Positions 17,906-26,622 are shown, counted from the stretch's first letter. The stretch: 64,000 nt of DNA from CADEDV01 sp048498035 (GCA_048498035.1 JBEHYT010000011.1:62001-126000); one strand, 5' to 3'. Numbers and translations are program-made. The notes: generated by a model not told the origin, from the sequence alone.

Positions 17906-18658
17906 ATGTACACGCTAAAAAAGAGTCTTGGTCAGCATTTTTTGAAAGATGAAAACATCTGCCGGAAAATTGTAGCAGCCCTCCGGGAGCATCCATTTAC
18001 ACAGTTACTGGAAGTAGGGCCGGGCGGCGGTGCATTAACCAAATACCTGCTGCAGTTGCCGGAAATTGAATTTAAAGCTGTTGAGCTGGACCGTGAGAAA
18101 GTCGAATACCTGGTGCAAACTTTCCCGGATATTTCCTCAAAGATCATTCACCAGAGTTTTTTGGATACACCCGTTCCGTTTGAAGGAAGGTTTACGGTGG
18201 TTGGCAATTTTCCTTATAACATTTCAACTCAAATTCTTTTCCGCATCCTGGAGTGGCACCAGCAGGTGGAAGCCATGGTGGGCATGTTTCAGAAGGAAGT
18301 GGCACAACGGGTAGCTGCCCGGGAAGGAAGTAAGGTATATGGCGTACTGAGCGTTTTGGTGCAGGCGTTTTTTGATGTGACCTATCTTTTTGATGTGAGC
18401 GAAGGATCTTTTCAGCCTCCACCCAAAGTGAAAAGCGGTGTTATCCGGTTGCTTCCGCGGCAGAAGCCGCTTTCGTTTCATTCAGACGATCGGCTGTTTA
18501 GAGTAGTGAAAGCTGCATTTAACCAACGCCGGAAAACGCTTCGCAATGCAGTAAAAGATCTGTTTGATGCAGCAACCCTTCGCGATGAACTATTTAATAA
18601 ACGGGCTGAGCAATTGACCGTTGAACAATTCGCAGCTCTTACGTTTTTAATGAAATGA
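17906..18658 (+). CDS. rsmA: 16S rRNA (adenine1518/1519-N6)-dimethyltransferase
   Basis: A 250-residue SAM-dependent methyltransferase (RsmA/KsgA) that dimethylates two adjacent adenines near the 3' end of 16S rRNA late in small-subunit assembly. Seen: the start KKSLGQHFLKDENIC, the SAM-binding loop EVGPGGGALTKYL, motif IV NFPYNIS, and the C-terminal FNQRRKTLRNAV that contacts rRNA. The ATG at 17906 is used rather than the GTG at 17888, because the latter lies upstream of the -7 box and the family starts at this point. The stop overlaps the next start by 4 bp (ATGA), indicating coupling. Confidence 0.95.
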   Translation: MYTLKKSLGQHFLKDENICRKIVAALREHPFTQLLEVGPGGGALTKYLLQLPEIEFKAVELDREKVEYLVQTFPDISSKIIHQSFLDTPVPFEGRFTVVGNFPYNISTQILFRILEWHQQVEAMVGMFQKEVAQRVAAREGSKVYGVLSVLVQAFFDVTYLFDVSEGSFQPPPKVKSGVIRLLPRQKPLSFHSDDRLFRVVKAAFNQRRKTLRNAVKDLFDAATLRDELFNKRAEQLTVEQFAALTFLMK

Positions 18659-19593
18659 ACAGAAACGCAATTATAACAGGAGGGGCGCATCCTTTCCTCG
18701 CCAGTGAGTTGGAAAAAAATGGTTATACGGTGTTTTACGAACCGGCTATTACCTATGCCGAACTTGAAACGCGTATTGGGGAAATGGAGGGTCTGGTACT
18801 TACTACCCGCATACGGGTTGACAGGGCATTGTTGGATAAGGCTACTTCACTGAAATGGATTGGCCGATTGGGCAGCGGCATGGAACTGGTGGATGTGGAC
18901 TATGCCAACGCGAAGGGAATTGTTTGTGTAAGCAGCCCGGAGGGTAACCGCAATGCAGTAGCAGAACATGTGCTGGGAATGCTGCTGGCATTGATGAATA
19001 ACCTGGCCGGTTCTGCGGCAGAAGTGAAGCAGGGGTTGTGGCGGCGCAATGAAAACAGGGGTGTTGAATTATCGGGCAAAACGGTGGGCATTATCGGTTA
19101 TGGAAACACAGGAAGCAGTTTCGCTAAATTACTCCAGCCGTTTGGCGTTACGGTACTGGCGTATGACCGCTATGTAAATGGTTTTGCAAAAGGCTATGTT
19201 CATGAAGCAAGCCTGGAGCAGATTTGCAGGTATGCGGATGTGATCAGTTTTCATGTTCCGCTTACTGATGAAACACAGTATATGGCAGATGCTGAATTTT
19301 TTAATCGTCTTGAGCAGCGTCCATTTATTTTAAATGCATCCCGTGGGAAAGTGTTGCGGTTAAAAGCTCTGCTAACTGCGTTGGAAACAGGAAAGGTTCG
19401 CGCGGCGGGTCTTGATGTATTAGAGAACGAAAAACTGGATACGTACACGGAAGTAGAACAGGAAGTACTGCAGGCATTATTGGCTTTGCCGCAGGTATTG
19501 ATCACTCCGCATATTGCCGGGTATAGTCATGAAGCATTTCTGCGGATGGCGGAAGTGGTGCTGCAAAAATTGCAACAACAAAAAGTGATTTGA
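18655..19593 (+). CDS. D-isomer specific 2-hydroxyacid dehydrogenase
   Basis: A 312-residue NAD-dependent dehydrogenase. The nucleotide-binding loop is VGIIGYGNTGSSFA, and the catalytic set is complete: Arg230 in NASRGKV, Glu257 in GLDVLENE and His286 in TPHIAGYSH. The C-terminal regulatory domains of classical SerA are absent. Phosphoglycerate dehydrogenase is one possibility, but the substrate cannot be decided from this. It is translationally coupled to rsmA through a 4-bp overlap. No serine pathway genes are nearby. Confidence 0.88.
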   Translation: MNRNAIITGGAHPFLASELEKNGYTVFYEPAITYAELETRIGEMEGLVLTTRIRVDRALLDKATSLKWIGRLGSGMELVDVDYANAKGIVCVSSPEGNRNAVAEHVLGMLLALMNNLAGSAAEVKQGLWRRNENRGVELSGKTVGIIGYGNTGSSFAKLLQPFGVTVLAYDRYVNGFAKGYVHEASLEQICRYADVISFHVPLTDETQYMADAEFFNRLEQRPFILNASRGKVLRLKALLTALETGKVRAAGLDVLENEKLDTYTEVEQEVLQALLALPQVLITPHIAGYSHEAFLRMAEVVLQKLQQQKVI

Positions 19594-19631
19594 GAAGAGG
19601 CAAATATGCTACCGGACCGGCCGGTTGGGGC

Positions 19632-19662
19632 TTGTTTTTTTCCGGGAAATTTGGTATATTTG
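19632..19662 (+). promoter_or_regulatory. Promoter of greA
   Basis: TTG at 19632-19634, 20-nt spacer, then TATATTTG (19655-19662). Transcription would start near 19668, giving a leader of about 80 nt. Confidence 0.6.
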
Positions 19663-19681
19663 TGATATATAAACATTAAAT

Positions 19682-19729
19682 GCAACGCTTCACAGGCAAT
19701 CTGTTGAGGCGTTGTTATTTTTTTCATTT
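19682..19729 (+). promoter_or_regulatory. Hairpin plus T-rich tract in the greA leader (possible attenuator)
   Basis: CAACGC (19683-19688) pairs with GCGTTG (19709-19714), with an inner ACAG/CTGT stem. A T-rich run (19713-19729) follows directly. This has the form of an intrinsic terminator inside the 5' leader, upstream of the start at 19750. Whether it terminates is unknown. Confidence 0.45.
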
Positions 19730-19736
19730 TATCGTA

Positions 19737-19748
19737 AAAGGAGGTGAT
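19737..19748 (+). promoter_or_regulatory. Full-length Shine-Dalgarno of greA
   Basis: AAAGGAGGTGAT is complementary over 12 bases to the canonical 3' end of 16S rRNA, 5 nt (GGAGG to ATG) before the start at 19750. Such sites are rare in Bacteroidota and decide the start here. Confidence 0.75.
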
Positions 19749-19749
19749 T

Positions 19750-20223
19750 ATGAGCGACATCCAGTATGTTACCAAAGAAACGCTCGAACAGATGAAAATA
19801 GACCTTCAGCGCATGAAGGGCGTTGAGCGGCCGGCGGCCAGCCGGGCCATCGCGGAAGCGCGTGAAAAAGGAGATTTAAAGGAGAATGCAGAATACGATG
19901 CCGCCAAGGAAGCGCAGGGATTGCTGGAAGCAAAAATTGCCGCCATGGAAGGAGCGCTTGCCAATGTCCGGGTGTTGGATGAATCGAGCATCGACACCAG
20001 CAAGGTTTCTATTCTTACCAAGGTGACAATAACGAACCTGAATACAAAGAAGAAGGTAACGTACCAGATCGTGAGTGAAAAAGAGGCTGATCTTAAAGCC
20101 GGAAAAATTTCTATTACCTCACCGATCGGCAAAGGCATTCTGGGAAAAACAGTAGGCGAAACGGCCGAGGTACAGGTGCCTGCAGGAATGTTGAAATTCA
20201 AGATTGAAGATATTACGGCATAA
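19750..20223 (+). CDS. greA: Transcription elongation factor GreA
   Basis: A 157-residue protein that enters the secondary channel of RNA polymerase and stimulates cleavage of backtracked RNA. The N-terminal coiled coil is visible (residues 1-75) with the acidic tip REKGDLKENAEYDAAKEAQ, followed by the globular FKBP-like domain (VTITNLNTKKKVTYQIV, ISITSPIGKGILGKTVG). The ATG at 19750 follows a perfect Shine-Dalgarno. The leader carries a hairpin with a T-rich tail. A strong terminator follows 24 bp after the stop, so the gene is a single transcription unit. Confidence 0.96.
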   Translation: MSDIQYVTKETLEQMKIDLQRMKGVERPAASRAIAEAREKGDLKENAEYDAAKEAQGLLEAKIAAMEGALANVRVLDESSIDTSKVSILTKVTITNLNTKKKVTYQIVSEKEADLKAGKISITSPIGKGILGKTVGETAEVQVPAGMLKFKIEDITA

Positions 20224-20247
20224 GCCTCTCAATAAATGAACCAGGGA

Positions 20248-20273
20248 CCCTCCCGGTAGCGGGAGGGTTTTTT
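20248..20273 (+). terminator. Intrinsic terminator after greA
   Basis: A perfect CCCTCCCG / CGGGAGGG stem with loop GTAG and six T. Confidence 0.92.
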
Positions 20274-20285
20274 ATGCAGGATTGG

Positions 20286-20293
20286 TAGCTTTG
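20286..20293 (+). promoter_or_regulatory. -7 promoter box of the HIT gene
   Basis: TAGCTTTG matches TAnnTTTG, 19 nt before the ATG at 20313 and just after the greA terminator. Confidence 0.5.
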
Positions 20294-20312
20294 CTGTAGA
20301 AAATTGCGTGGT

Positions 20313-20702
20313 ATGACAATCTTTTCAAAAATTATCGCCGGAGAAATCCCTTCTTACAGGATTGCAGAAGATGATCACTTTTTTGCTTTCCTGGATATAT
20401 TTCCTTTGCGCCCCGGGCATACGCTGGTGGTTCCAAAAACGGAAACAGACAACCTGTTTGATCTGCCGGAAGACTATCTAACGCGGATGTTGGTGTTTGC
20501 AAAGGCCATTGCCAAAGCAATTGAACAGGCCTTTCCCTGCAACCGGTGTGGCATTAGTGTAATTGGACTGGAAGTGCCGCATGCACACATGCATTTGTTG
20601 CCGATCAATTCATCCAATGATCTGAATTTTACACAACACAAGGGCAGGGCTGCCGATGCGGATCTGAAAAAAGCACAGGAAGCCATTCTTCGTTTGCTGT
20701 AA
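20313..20702 (+). CDS. HIT family protein
   Basis: A 129-residue histidine-triad protein with the motif PHAHMHLLP near the C-terminus and the family start TIFSKIIAGEIPSYRIAEDD. HIT proteins hydrolyse nucleoside phosphoramidates or related adenylates in the cytoplasm; the physiological substrate here is unknown. The ATG at 20313 is preferred over an in-frame TTG at 20304 because the family starts at MTIFSKI. Its stop (20700-20702) is directly adjacent to the stop of the convergent ruvC. Confidence 0.92.
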   Translation: MTIFSKIIAGEIPSYRIAEDDHFFAFLDIFPLRPGHTLVVPKTETDNLFDLPEDYLTRMLVFAKAIAKAIEQAFPCNRCGISVIGLEVPHAHMHLLPINSSNDLNFTQHKGRAADADLKKAQEAILRLL

Positions 20703-21269
20703 TCATTTCTTCGAAATCCGCGATGGATTCTTCTGCAGGAAGTCTTCCCAGCCGCGAAAACCTTTACCGGTTTTTTGAAGCGCTGAATGGATCTGGAAGT
20801 GGTGACAGAGCGCTACTGCCAGGGCATCGGTAGCGTCAAAGCTGGGTGGATCTTCACGGAGTGAGAGTAGTTGCTTCAGCATTTTCCAAACCTGTTCTTT
20901 GTCAGCATTTCCATTACCTGTAACCGATTGTTTTACTTTTTTAGGCGAATATTCGGTAACCGGCAGGCCGGCGCTCATCGCGGCAGCAATGGCTACGCCC
21001 TGGGCGCGCCCCAGTTTGAGCATGCTTTGTACGTTTTTTCCAAAAAAAGGCGCTTCAATGGCAAATTCGTGTGGTTTGAATTGCCGTATCAATTCCTGCA
21101 CTTTTTGATGGATCATCTCCAGTCGTTCGTAATTGTCTTTGCGGGCTGAAAGCCGCAACACCTGCATTTCACGAAGGCTCACCAGGTTGCCACGCACTTC
21201 AATGATGCCATAACCCATCACCAGCGTGCCCGGATCTATTCCCAATATTATTTTCGCGGCCTTTTGCAA
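20703..21269 (-). CDS. ruvC: Holliday junction endonuclease RuvC
   Basis: A 188-residue resolvase that cuts Holliday junctions with RuvAB. All four acidic catalytic residues are present: Asp12 in LGIDPGT, Glu72 in AIEAPFFG, and Asp145 and Asp148 in FDATDALAVAL. No in-frame ATG exists upstream before a stop, so the start is probably the TTG at 21269, which makes the usual N-terminus. It is divergent from a membrane-protein gene. ruvB is in this window but about 16 kb away, so the ruv genes are not an operon. Confidence 0.93.
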   Translation of the reverse strand: MQKAAKIILGIDPGTLVMGYGIIEVRGNLVSLREMQVLRLSARKDNYERLEMIHQKVQELIRQFKPHEFAIEAPFFGKNVQSMLKLGRAQGVAIAAAMSAGLPVTEYSPKKVKQSVTGNGNADKEQVWKMLKQLLSLREDPPSFDATDALAVALCHHFQIHSALQKTGKGFRGWEDFLQKNPSRISKK

Positions 21270-21292
21270 TGCGCAGTATTTTTACAAGATTA

Positions 21293-22291
21293 ATGAAGCT
21301 CAACCGAACTATCAAAATCTTCATCAACTACCTGTTGGGCCCGTTGTTGTTTGCCTGGCTTTCCTGGTCTATTTACCGGCAAATTACGCGGCAGCCGGAC
21401 CTGGATCATGCGTGGCAACAGATCAGTGTGTCGTTACACAGTTCGCATCTCTGGTACCTGGTGGCGGTAATCGTATTGATGGGTTGTAACTGGTCGCTTG
21501 AGGCGTTCAAATGGAAACTCGCGGTAGCGCCTGTTCAGGAAGTTTCCTTTGGTCGCGCATTGCGCGCTGTTCTCTCCGGTGTTTCCTTTTCCGTAAGCAC
21601 GCCCAACCGCGTTGGTGAATACTTTGGCAGGGTATTGTATATGGATGAAGGCAAACGGCTCAAGACGATTTCCATTACCATAGTAAGCAGCATCAGCCAG
21701 TTGTTGGTAACGCTGGTGATGGGGGGCATTGGTCTCATTATCCTCCGTTCGGATATCGAAGCGAAAAACCTGATTTCCGGGCCGTGGCTGCAGGTCATTA
21801 TTTACGGTGTTTTTGCTGTTTTGTTGGTTTTAACACTATTTTATTTCCGCCTCGCATGGCTTATACGTTTACTAAACCGGGTGCCGGGGAGCCGTCGCTT
21901 TGCCTATCTTGTAAATGCGCTGGGCGATTTTGATGCAACTTTACTTTGGCGGTTGTTGTCCTTATCTGCGGTGCGCTTTGCTGTTTTTAGTTGCCAGTAC
22001 TACCTCCTTTTCCAGCTTTTTACCGTAGATAGTACAGCATGGCAGTTGCTTTGGACGGTAAGTGTGTCTTTCCTGGTAATGGCGGTAATTCCCAGTATTG
22101 CCATTACGGAACTTGTGCAGCGGGGAAAGGTAATGACCACGGTGGTGGGCATTTTTAGCGCCAACGGCCTGGGGATCAATCTCGCGGTAGCCGGTATTTG
22201 GTTTATCAACCTTATCATCCCGGCAATCGTGGGTAGTTTATTAATTTTGAGTATCAAAAGGATCATCAGCAATAAAAATAAAGACGAATGA
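21293..22291 (+). CDS. Flippase-like integral membrane protein (UPF0104/AglD-MprF type)
   Basis: A 332-residue protein with about eight hydrophobic segments, of the lysylphosphatidylglycerol synthase TM-region type. It starts IKIFINYLLGPLLFAWLSW and has the conserved GVSFSVSTPNRVGEYFGR loop, then RGKVMTTVVGIFSANGLGIN near the end. Such proteins are thought to move lipids or lipid-linked sugars across the inner membrane, but the substrate is unknown. The ATG at 21293 is preferred over 21269 because a -7-like box (TATTTTTA, 21277-21284) lies between them. The stop overlaps the next start by 4 bp. Confidence 0.82.
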   Translation: MKLNRTIKIFINYLLGPLLFAWLSWSIYRQITRQPDLDHAWQQISVSLHSSHLWYLVAVIVLMGCNWSLEAFKWKLAVAPVQEVSFGRALRAVLSGVSFSVSTPNRVGEYFGRVLYMDEGKRLKTISITIVSSISQLLVTLVMGGIGLIILRSDIEAKNLISGPWLQVIIYGVFAVLLVLTLFYFRLAWLIRLLNRVPGSRRFAYLVNALGDFDATLLWRLLSLSAVRFAVFSCQYYLLFQLFTVDSTAWQLLWTVSVSFLVMAVIPSIAITELVQRGKVMTTVVGIFSANGLGINLAVAGIWFINLIIPAIVGSLLILSIKRIISNKNKDE

Positions 22292-23118
22292 AAGGATCAA
22301 TGTTCCTGTTTCCGCTCCTGGCCGGTTTGCTGGCATTTTCTTCAGACCGTTCAGCGTCGGTTGAAACAGTTTCGGGCGGCAATACGTACAGCGAATGCGG
22401 GTTAGTGAACCGTGCCTTTACAGTGGGAGAGAAAGTGACCCTGGAAGTTTATTATTCAGTAGCCGGTATTTATGTAGATGCCGGGAAAGCAACCTTCAGC
22501 AGTACACTCGAAACCCAAAATAACCGCCCGGTTTATCATATTGTTGGTGATGGGAAAACCAATTCGTCTTACGACTGGATATACAAGGTTCGTGACAAAT
22601 ACGAAACGTATATCGACACAGCCACGATGCTTCCGCTCAAATTTGTCAGAAATGTAAACGAAGGCGGTTATAAGAAATACCAGAATATCACGTTTAACCG
22701 CACCGCCAATACCGCTGTTGCCGGTGATGGTGTGTTTAAGGTTCCGGCATGTGTACAGGATGTAATGAGTGCGATGTACTATGCGCGCAATGTTGATTTT
22801 TCCAAACTGGAACCCAATGACCGCTTCCAGTTTTCCATGTTCCTGGATAATGAAGTGTACAATATGTACATCCGGTATGTGGGAAGGGAAACCATTAAGA
22901 CTAAATACGGTAAATTCAATGCCATTAAGATAAAACCCCTCCTGCTCAAAGGCCAGATATTTGATGGTGGTGAGAATATGGAAGTCTGGATATCCGATGA
23001 CGCCAATCACGTTCCTCTTCGCATCGAAAGCCCGCTGGTGGTGGGCAAAGTGAAGATCGACATGATGAGTTATGAAGGGCTCCGCTACCCACTCACCTCG
23101 TTGATCCGCCGCAAGTAA
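22288..23118 (+). CDS. DUF3108 domain periplasmic protein
   Basis: A 276-residue protein with a signal peptide (FLFPLLAGLLAFSSD). The mature part is a long antiparallel beta protein with the DUF3108 pattern: LTLEVYYSVAGIYVDAGKA-like first strands, AYDWIYKVRD-like (here YDWIYKVRDKYETYID), and MEVWISDDANHVPLRIE near the end. Function unknown; family members are envelope proteins. It is translationally coupled (ATGA) to the flippase-like gene, suggesting that both act in the same envelope process. It ends 5 bp before the convergent MBL gene. Confidence 0.8.
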   Translation: MKGSMFLFPLLAGLLAFSSDRSASVETVSGGNTYSECGLVNRAFTVGEKVTLEVYYSVAGIYVDAGKATFSSTLETQNNRPVYHIVGDGKTNSSYDWIYKVRDKYETYIDTATMLPLKFVRNVNEGGYKKYQNITFNRTANTAVAGDGVFKVPACVQDVMSAMYYARNVDFSKLEPNDRFQFSMFLDNEVYNMYIRYVGRETIKTKYGKFNAIKIKPLLLKGQIFDGGENMEVWISDDANHVPLRIESPLVVGKVKIDMMSYEGLRYPLTSLIRRK

Positions 23119-23123
23119 AATGA

Positions 23124-23987
23124 TTAGAGCTCTGCGAGCTTGAAAAATTCTTTCGGTCGAACGCCTTTCTCCGTGCGTTGCAGTGTACAGCATTCATACA
23201 CGGGGTCGTGTTCAAAAAAGAGCACATAGTCGCCGTCTACGGCTTCTTCCAGGAAACTCTTTTTTTCGCGCAGCGTTGTAAGTGGAAACATATCGTATCC
23301 CATTACATAAGGAAGTGGAATATGCCCTTGTGAAGGAAGCAGGTCTGCCATGTACACCAGGGTTCTTCCCTTATACTTCATTTGAGGCAACATCATCGCG
23401 TCTGTGTGTCCATTGGCAAAACGAACTTTTATCGTGTCTGTAAGATCGGCGGTGCCCAGTGGTTGTCCGTCGGCTACGCGCACCGTATCAATAAAATTCA
23501 GTTGTCCCGTTGCTTCAATGGGCAGGATATTCTCTCGAAGGAAAGATGCTTTTTCGCGCTCATTGGGGTGAACGGCCCATTCCCAATGGTCTTTGTTACT
23601 CCAGAACCTGGCATTTGCAAAAGCCGGCACCAGTTTATCGCCATCCCGTTTGATGCTACCGCCACAATGGTCAAAATGCAGGTGGGTAAGAAATACGTCG
23701 GTAATATCATCCGGCGTAAAGCCGTGTTTCCGAAGCGATTTTTCCAGTGTGTCATCACCATGCAGGTAATAATGGCTGAAAAATTTTGCATCCTGCTTAT
23801 CTCCATTGCCATTGTCTACCAGGATCAGTCGTTCCCCGTCTTCAATCAGCAGGCAGCGAAGCGCCCAGCTACAAAGATTGTTATCATCCGCAGGGTTGAT
23901 CTTATTCCAGATGGTTTTGGGAACAACGCCAAACATGGCGCCACCATCCAGCTTAAAGAATCCGGTATCAATCGTGTACAAATTCAT
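23124..23987 (-). CDS. MBL-fold metallohydrolase
   Basis: A 287-residue metallo-beta-lactamase-fold enzyme with the metal motif THLHFDHCGG, a downstream His in FANGHTDAMMLP, and YMADLLPSQGHIPLPYVMGYD. This fits the lactonase or related hydrolase branch, but the substrate is not assignable. The ATG at 23987 is used because the -7 box TACCTTTG (23992-23999) lies inside the longer frame. Single gene, convergent with DUF3108. Confidence 0.85.
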   Translation of the reverse strand: MNLYTIDTGFFKLDGGAMFGVVPKTIWNKINPADDNNLCSWALRCLLIEDGERLILVDNGNGDKQDAKFFSHYYLHGDDTLEKSLRKHGFTPDDITDVFLTHLHFDHCGGSIKRDGDKLVPAFANARFWSNKDHWEWAVHPNEREKASFLRENILPIEATGQLNFIDTVRVADGQPLGTADLTDTIKVRFANGHTDAMMLPQMKYKGRTLVYMADLLPSQGHIPLPYVMGYDMFPLTTLREKKSFLEEAVDGDYVLFFEHDPVYECCTLQRTEKGVRPKEFFKLAEL

Positions 23988-23991
23988 TGTA

Positions 23992-23999
23992 CAAAGGTA
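23992..23999 (-). promoter_or_regulatory. -7 promoter box of the MBL hydrolase gene
   Basis: TACCTTTG on the minus strand matches TAnnTTTG and ends 4 nt before the ATG at 23987; a leaderless mRNA is expected. Confidence 0.55.
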
Positions 24000-24013
24000 A
24001 GCCACCTTTCCCG

Positions 24014-25372
24014 TTATGCAACCACTTCCGTCTCGGGCGATTTGGCCTGCCGCGTGTAAAACAACAACAGCAAACCGATAATGAAAAATACAACTACGGC
24101 CAGCACTGAACCGCGCTGGGATCCGGTAAGATCTGTAATAAAACCAAAGCTCAGCATTCCAATTACAGTTGCAATTTTTTCAGTAACATCATAGAAGCTG
24201 AAGAACGATGTGGTGTCCTTCGTTTGCGGCATCAGTTTGGAATAGGTAGACCGGCTAAGCGATTGGATACCACCCATGATGAACCCGATGAGCGAGGCAA
24301 GCCCCCAGAACTGGTAGGTGCCACCAACCGGCAACAAATATCCTATGTAACAAAGCACGATCCACAAGGATACGGTAACGATCAATGTATTGATATTCCC
24401 GATCCGGGAAGAAAGCCAGGAAATCACATAGGCCCCGGGAATTGCGATCAGCTGGATAATGATGATAGCAGCAATCAGCGAATTGGTAGGTAATTGCAAT
24501 TCTCCCTTTCCATAAATGGCGGCTACCAGCATCACCGTTTGCACGCCCATATCATAAAAGAAAAATGCAAAAAGAAAACGTTTCAGCTTTTTAATGGTCT
24601 TCAACTGTTTCCACACTTTGCGGAGCTCCTGGTAACCTTTGGCGAGGTTATGTCCTTTTTCACCATTGCCGGCCGCTACGGGTTTTGGCAACCCTCGCAG
24701 GGAATATTGTCCAAATCCCCACCACCAAAGACCAACGGCCAAAAAGGCGAGGCGGAATTGTATGCTCGAGGTTCCATCGGGACCATCCACGCCGCCGACA
24801 AGTCCGGGGAAAAAGACTGCTACGAAGCAAATTACCTGCAGCAGAACGCTTCCTACATATCCATAGGCAAACCCTTTTGCGCTAACGCGATCCTGGTCTT
24901 CCGGCGCTGCAATTTCAGGGAGATAGGAATTATAAAAAACAAGGCTGGCCCAGAAACCAATGCAGGCGAGGATCATAAGGAGAATCCCCAGCCCCAGATG
25001 AGCCGCTTTTGTATTCATGTATCCATTTACCGTATCAAAAAAGAAAAGACCGGTACAGGCGGCTGCGCCGAGCGTAAGGAAAAAATTGAGAAAGTTTTTT
25101 TTGCTGCCGCGATAATCAGCGATGGATGAAAGAAGTGGAGAAATGATCGCCACGATGAGCATGGCTATGGCAAGCGTGTAATTATAGAGTGCTGAATTTT
25201 CAAAATGGCGCCCCAGGAATGTAACGGATGATTTGGAAAGCGCCTTGTTATCGGCAGCCACCGCTTCAAAATAATTGGGGAAGATGGTGGAGGTGATAAC
25301 AAGATTATAAGCAGAGTTTGCCCAGTCGTACATGGCCCAGGCATTCAGAACTTTTTTGGGTGCAGTTTGCAT
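24014..25372 (-). CDS. MFS transporter of the UMF1/Atg22-like group
   Basis: A 452-residue membrane protein with about twelve hydrophobic segments. It has the group's typical start (NAWAMYDWANSAYNLVITS) and the motif GGIQSLSRSTYSKLMP in the second half. Members are presumed effluxers or permeases with unknown substrates. It starts 28 bp after the uppP stop on the same strand, so it may be read from the uppP promoter. Confidence 0.85.
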   Translation of the reverse strand: MQTAPKKVLNAWAMYDWANSAYNLVITSTIFPNYFEAVAADNKALSKSSVTFLGRHFENSALYNYTLAIAMLIVAIISPLLSSIADYRGSKKNFLNFFLTLGAAACTGLFFFDTVNGYMNTKAAHLGLGILLMILACIGFWASLVFYNSYLPEIAAPEDQDRVSAKGFAYGYVGSVLLQVICFVAVFFPGLVGGVDGPDGTSSIQFRLAFLAVGLWWWGFGQYSLRGLPKPVAAGNGEKGHNLAKGYQELRKVWKQLKTIKKLKRFLFAFFFYDMGVQTVMLVAAIYGKGELQLPTNSLIAAIIIIQLIAIPGAYVISWLSSRIGNINTLIVTVSLWIVLCYIGYLLPVGGTYQFWGLASLIGFIMGGIQSLSRSTYSKLMPQTKDTTSFFSFYDVTEKIATVIGMLSFGFITDLTGSQRGSVLAVVVFFIIGLLLLFYTRQAKSPETEVVA

Positions 25373-25400
25373 GGTATTGTCTTTTTGAACCCTGGTTCGG

Positions 25401-26225
25401 CTATGCGTTAATTACGCCGCTGGCGATGAGGGCCAGTAAAATAATCCCGGCGATGATCCGGTAAAATCCGAAGAGCCTGAACCCGTATATTTTTAAGTAA
25501 TCGATAAAAAAACGAATAGCGAGAAGCGCCACCGCAAAAGCCACAATATTTCCCAAAATAAAGACCGTGGTGTTTTCACTGCTGGCCATGATCACTTTAT
25601 ATCCCTTTTGCAGAATCCCATTGTATTCCCACTTTCTTAAAAACACGGAATAGGCAGTTGCCGCAAACATAGTAGGAACGGCCAGGAAAAATGAAAATTC
25701 AGCTGCCAGGTTGCGTGTGAATTTCTGCGACATACCCCCGATGATAGACGCTGCGCTGCGGCTTACGCCCGGGATCATGGCAATCGTTTGCCAGATACCT
25801 ACGATAAAAGAGCGTTTATAACTGATCTGATCATCTGATTCAACCACAGGATTGCGAAACATCCGGTCGATAAATAGCAAGACCACACCGCCTGCAAGCA
25901 ATGAAACTGCCACCACCAGCGGGCTTTCCAGTAGTTTATCAATTTTATTTTCAAACAAAAATCCCAGGATGAGCGCAGGTATTACGCCAATGATCAGCTT
26001 TACATAAAACTGCCACCGTTTGAAATCAAAAAACCGGCGCCAGTATAATACTACCACCGACAGGATGGCGCCAAATTGGATAGCTACTTCAAACAGTTTG
26101 GTGAATTCATCTTTTTCGATTCCCAGCAAGGAACTGGTAACTACCATATGACCTGTAGAGGATACGGGTAAAAATTCTGTAAGTCCTTCTACAACAGCTA
26201 CGATAACGGATTCGATAATGTTCAT
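25401..26225 (-). CDS. uppP: Undecaprenyl-diphosphatase
   Basis: A 274-residue inner-membrane enzyme (UppP/BacA) that removes phosphate from undecaprenyl diphosphate, recycling the lipid carrier for peptidoglycan and other glycans; it confers bacitracin tolerance. Both active-site motifs are visible: EGLTEFLPVSSTGH at the N-terminus and GVSRSAASIIGGM in the middle. About eight membrane segments. It follows ftsX and DUF3098, a common Bacteroidota gene order, though a terminator separates it from DUF3098. Confidence 0.95.
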   Translation of the reverse strand: MNIIESVIVAVVEGLTEFLPVSSTGHMVVTSSLLGIEKDEFTKLFEVAIQFGAILSVVVLYWRRFFDFKRWQFYVKLIIGVIPALILGFLFENKIDKLLESPLVVAVSLLAGGVVLLFIDRMFRNPVVESDDQISYKRSFIVGIWQTIAMIPGVSRSAASIIGGMSQKFTRNLAAEFSFFLAVPTMFAATAYSVFLRKWEYNGILQKGYKVIMASSENTTVFILGNIVAFAVALLAIRFFIDYLKIYGFRLFGFYRIIAGIILLALIASGVINA

Positions 26226-26273
26226 GACAGCTTGAATAGGAGATTAGGGCAACAAGTTAGGGCTTATTTTAAA

Positions 26274-26305
26274 TAAAAAACCCTCGTTTAACGGAGGGTC
26301 TTTTT
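26274..26305 (-). terminator. Intrinsic terminator after DUF3098
   Basis: Stem ACCCTC / GAGGGT flanked by A- and T-runs (T-run on the minus strand), 25 bp downstream of the DUF3098 stop. Confidence 0.8.
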
Positions 26306-26330
26306 AATAATATCCAAACAGGCATTCGCC

Positions 26331-26576
26331 TTAAGCGGTTTTCGGTTTTTTAAAGATCGCGATGATCTCGATCGCCAGGCCCGCCAGGATCACGAGCGGG
26401 GCAATGGTAATCCGCATGGTGCTGTACACCTGGCTACGGTCAAATACAGCCGGGTCTTTGCTGGCTCCGCCGGCCATCAGCAGCATACCCAACGCCATCA
26501 CTACCACACCAATCAACATCCAGCGAAAATTGCTTTTGTCAAACATGGATGGAGCTGTATTTTTTTGTTCGGCCAT
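26331..26576 (-). CDS. DUF3098 membrane protein
   Basis: An 81-residue protein with two membrane segments (WMLIGVVVMALGMLLMAGG and IAPLVILAGLAIEIIAIF) separated by a DPAVFDRSQVYSTMR loop; the pattern fits DUF3098. The start is taken at the ATG at 26576, which begins AEQKNTAPSMF, since the longer frame adds a poor N-terminus. It sits between ftsX and uppP, a placement conserved in Bacteroidota that suggests a role with cell-wall synthesis or division. Function unknown. Confidence 0.85.
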   Translation of the reverse strand: MAEQKNTAPSMFDKSNFRWMLIGVVVMALGMLLMAGGASKDPAVFDRSQVYSTMRITIAPLVILAGLAIEIIAIFKKPKTA

Positions 26577-26622
26577 AATGTCAATTTTTAGAGGACGCAA
26601 TATAAGCAAAGGGGCTGAAATG

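Noticed and set aside
22456..23193. A 245-codon frame antisense to the DUF3108 gene
   Set aside because: Overlaps a recognised family entirely and shows no protein motifs.
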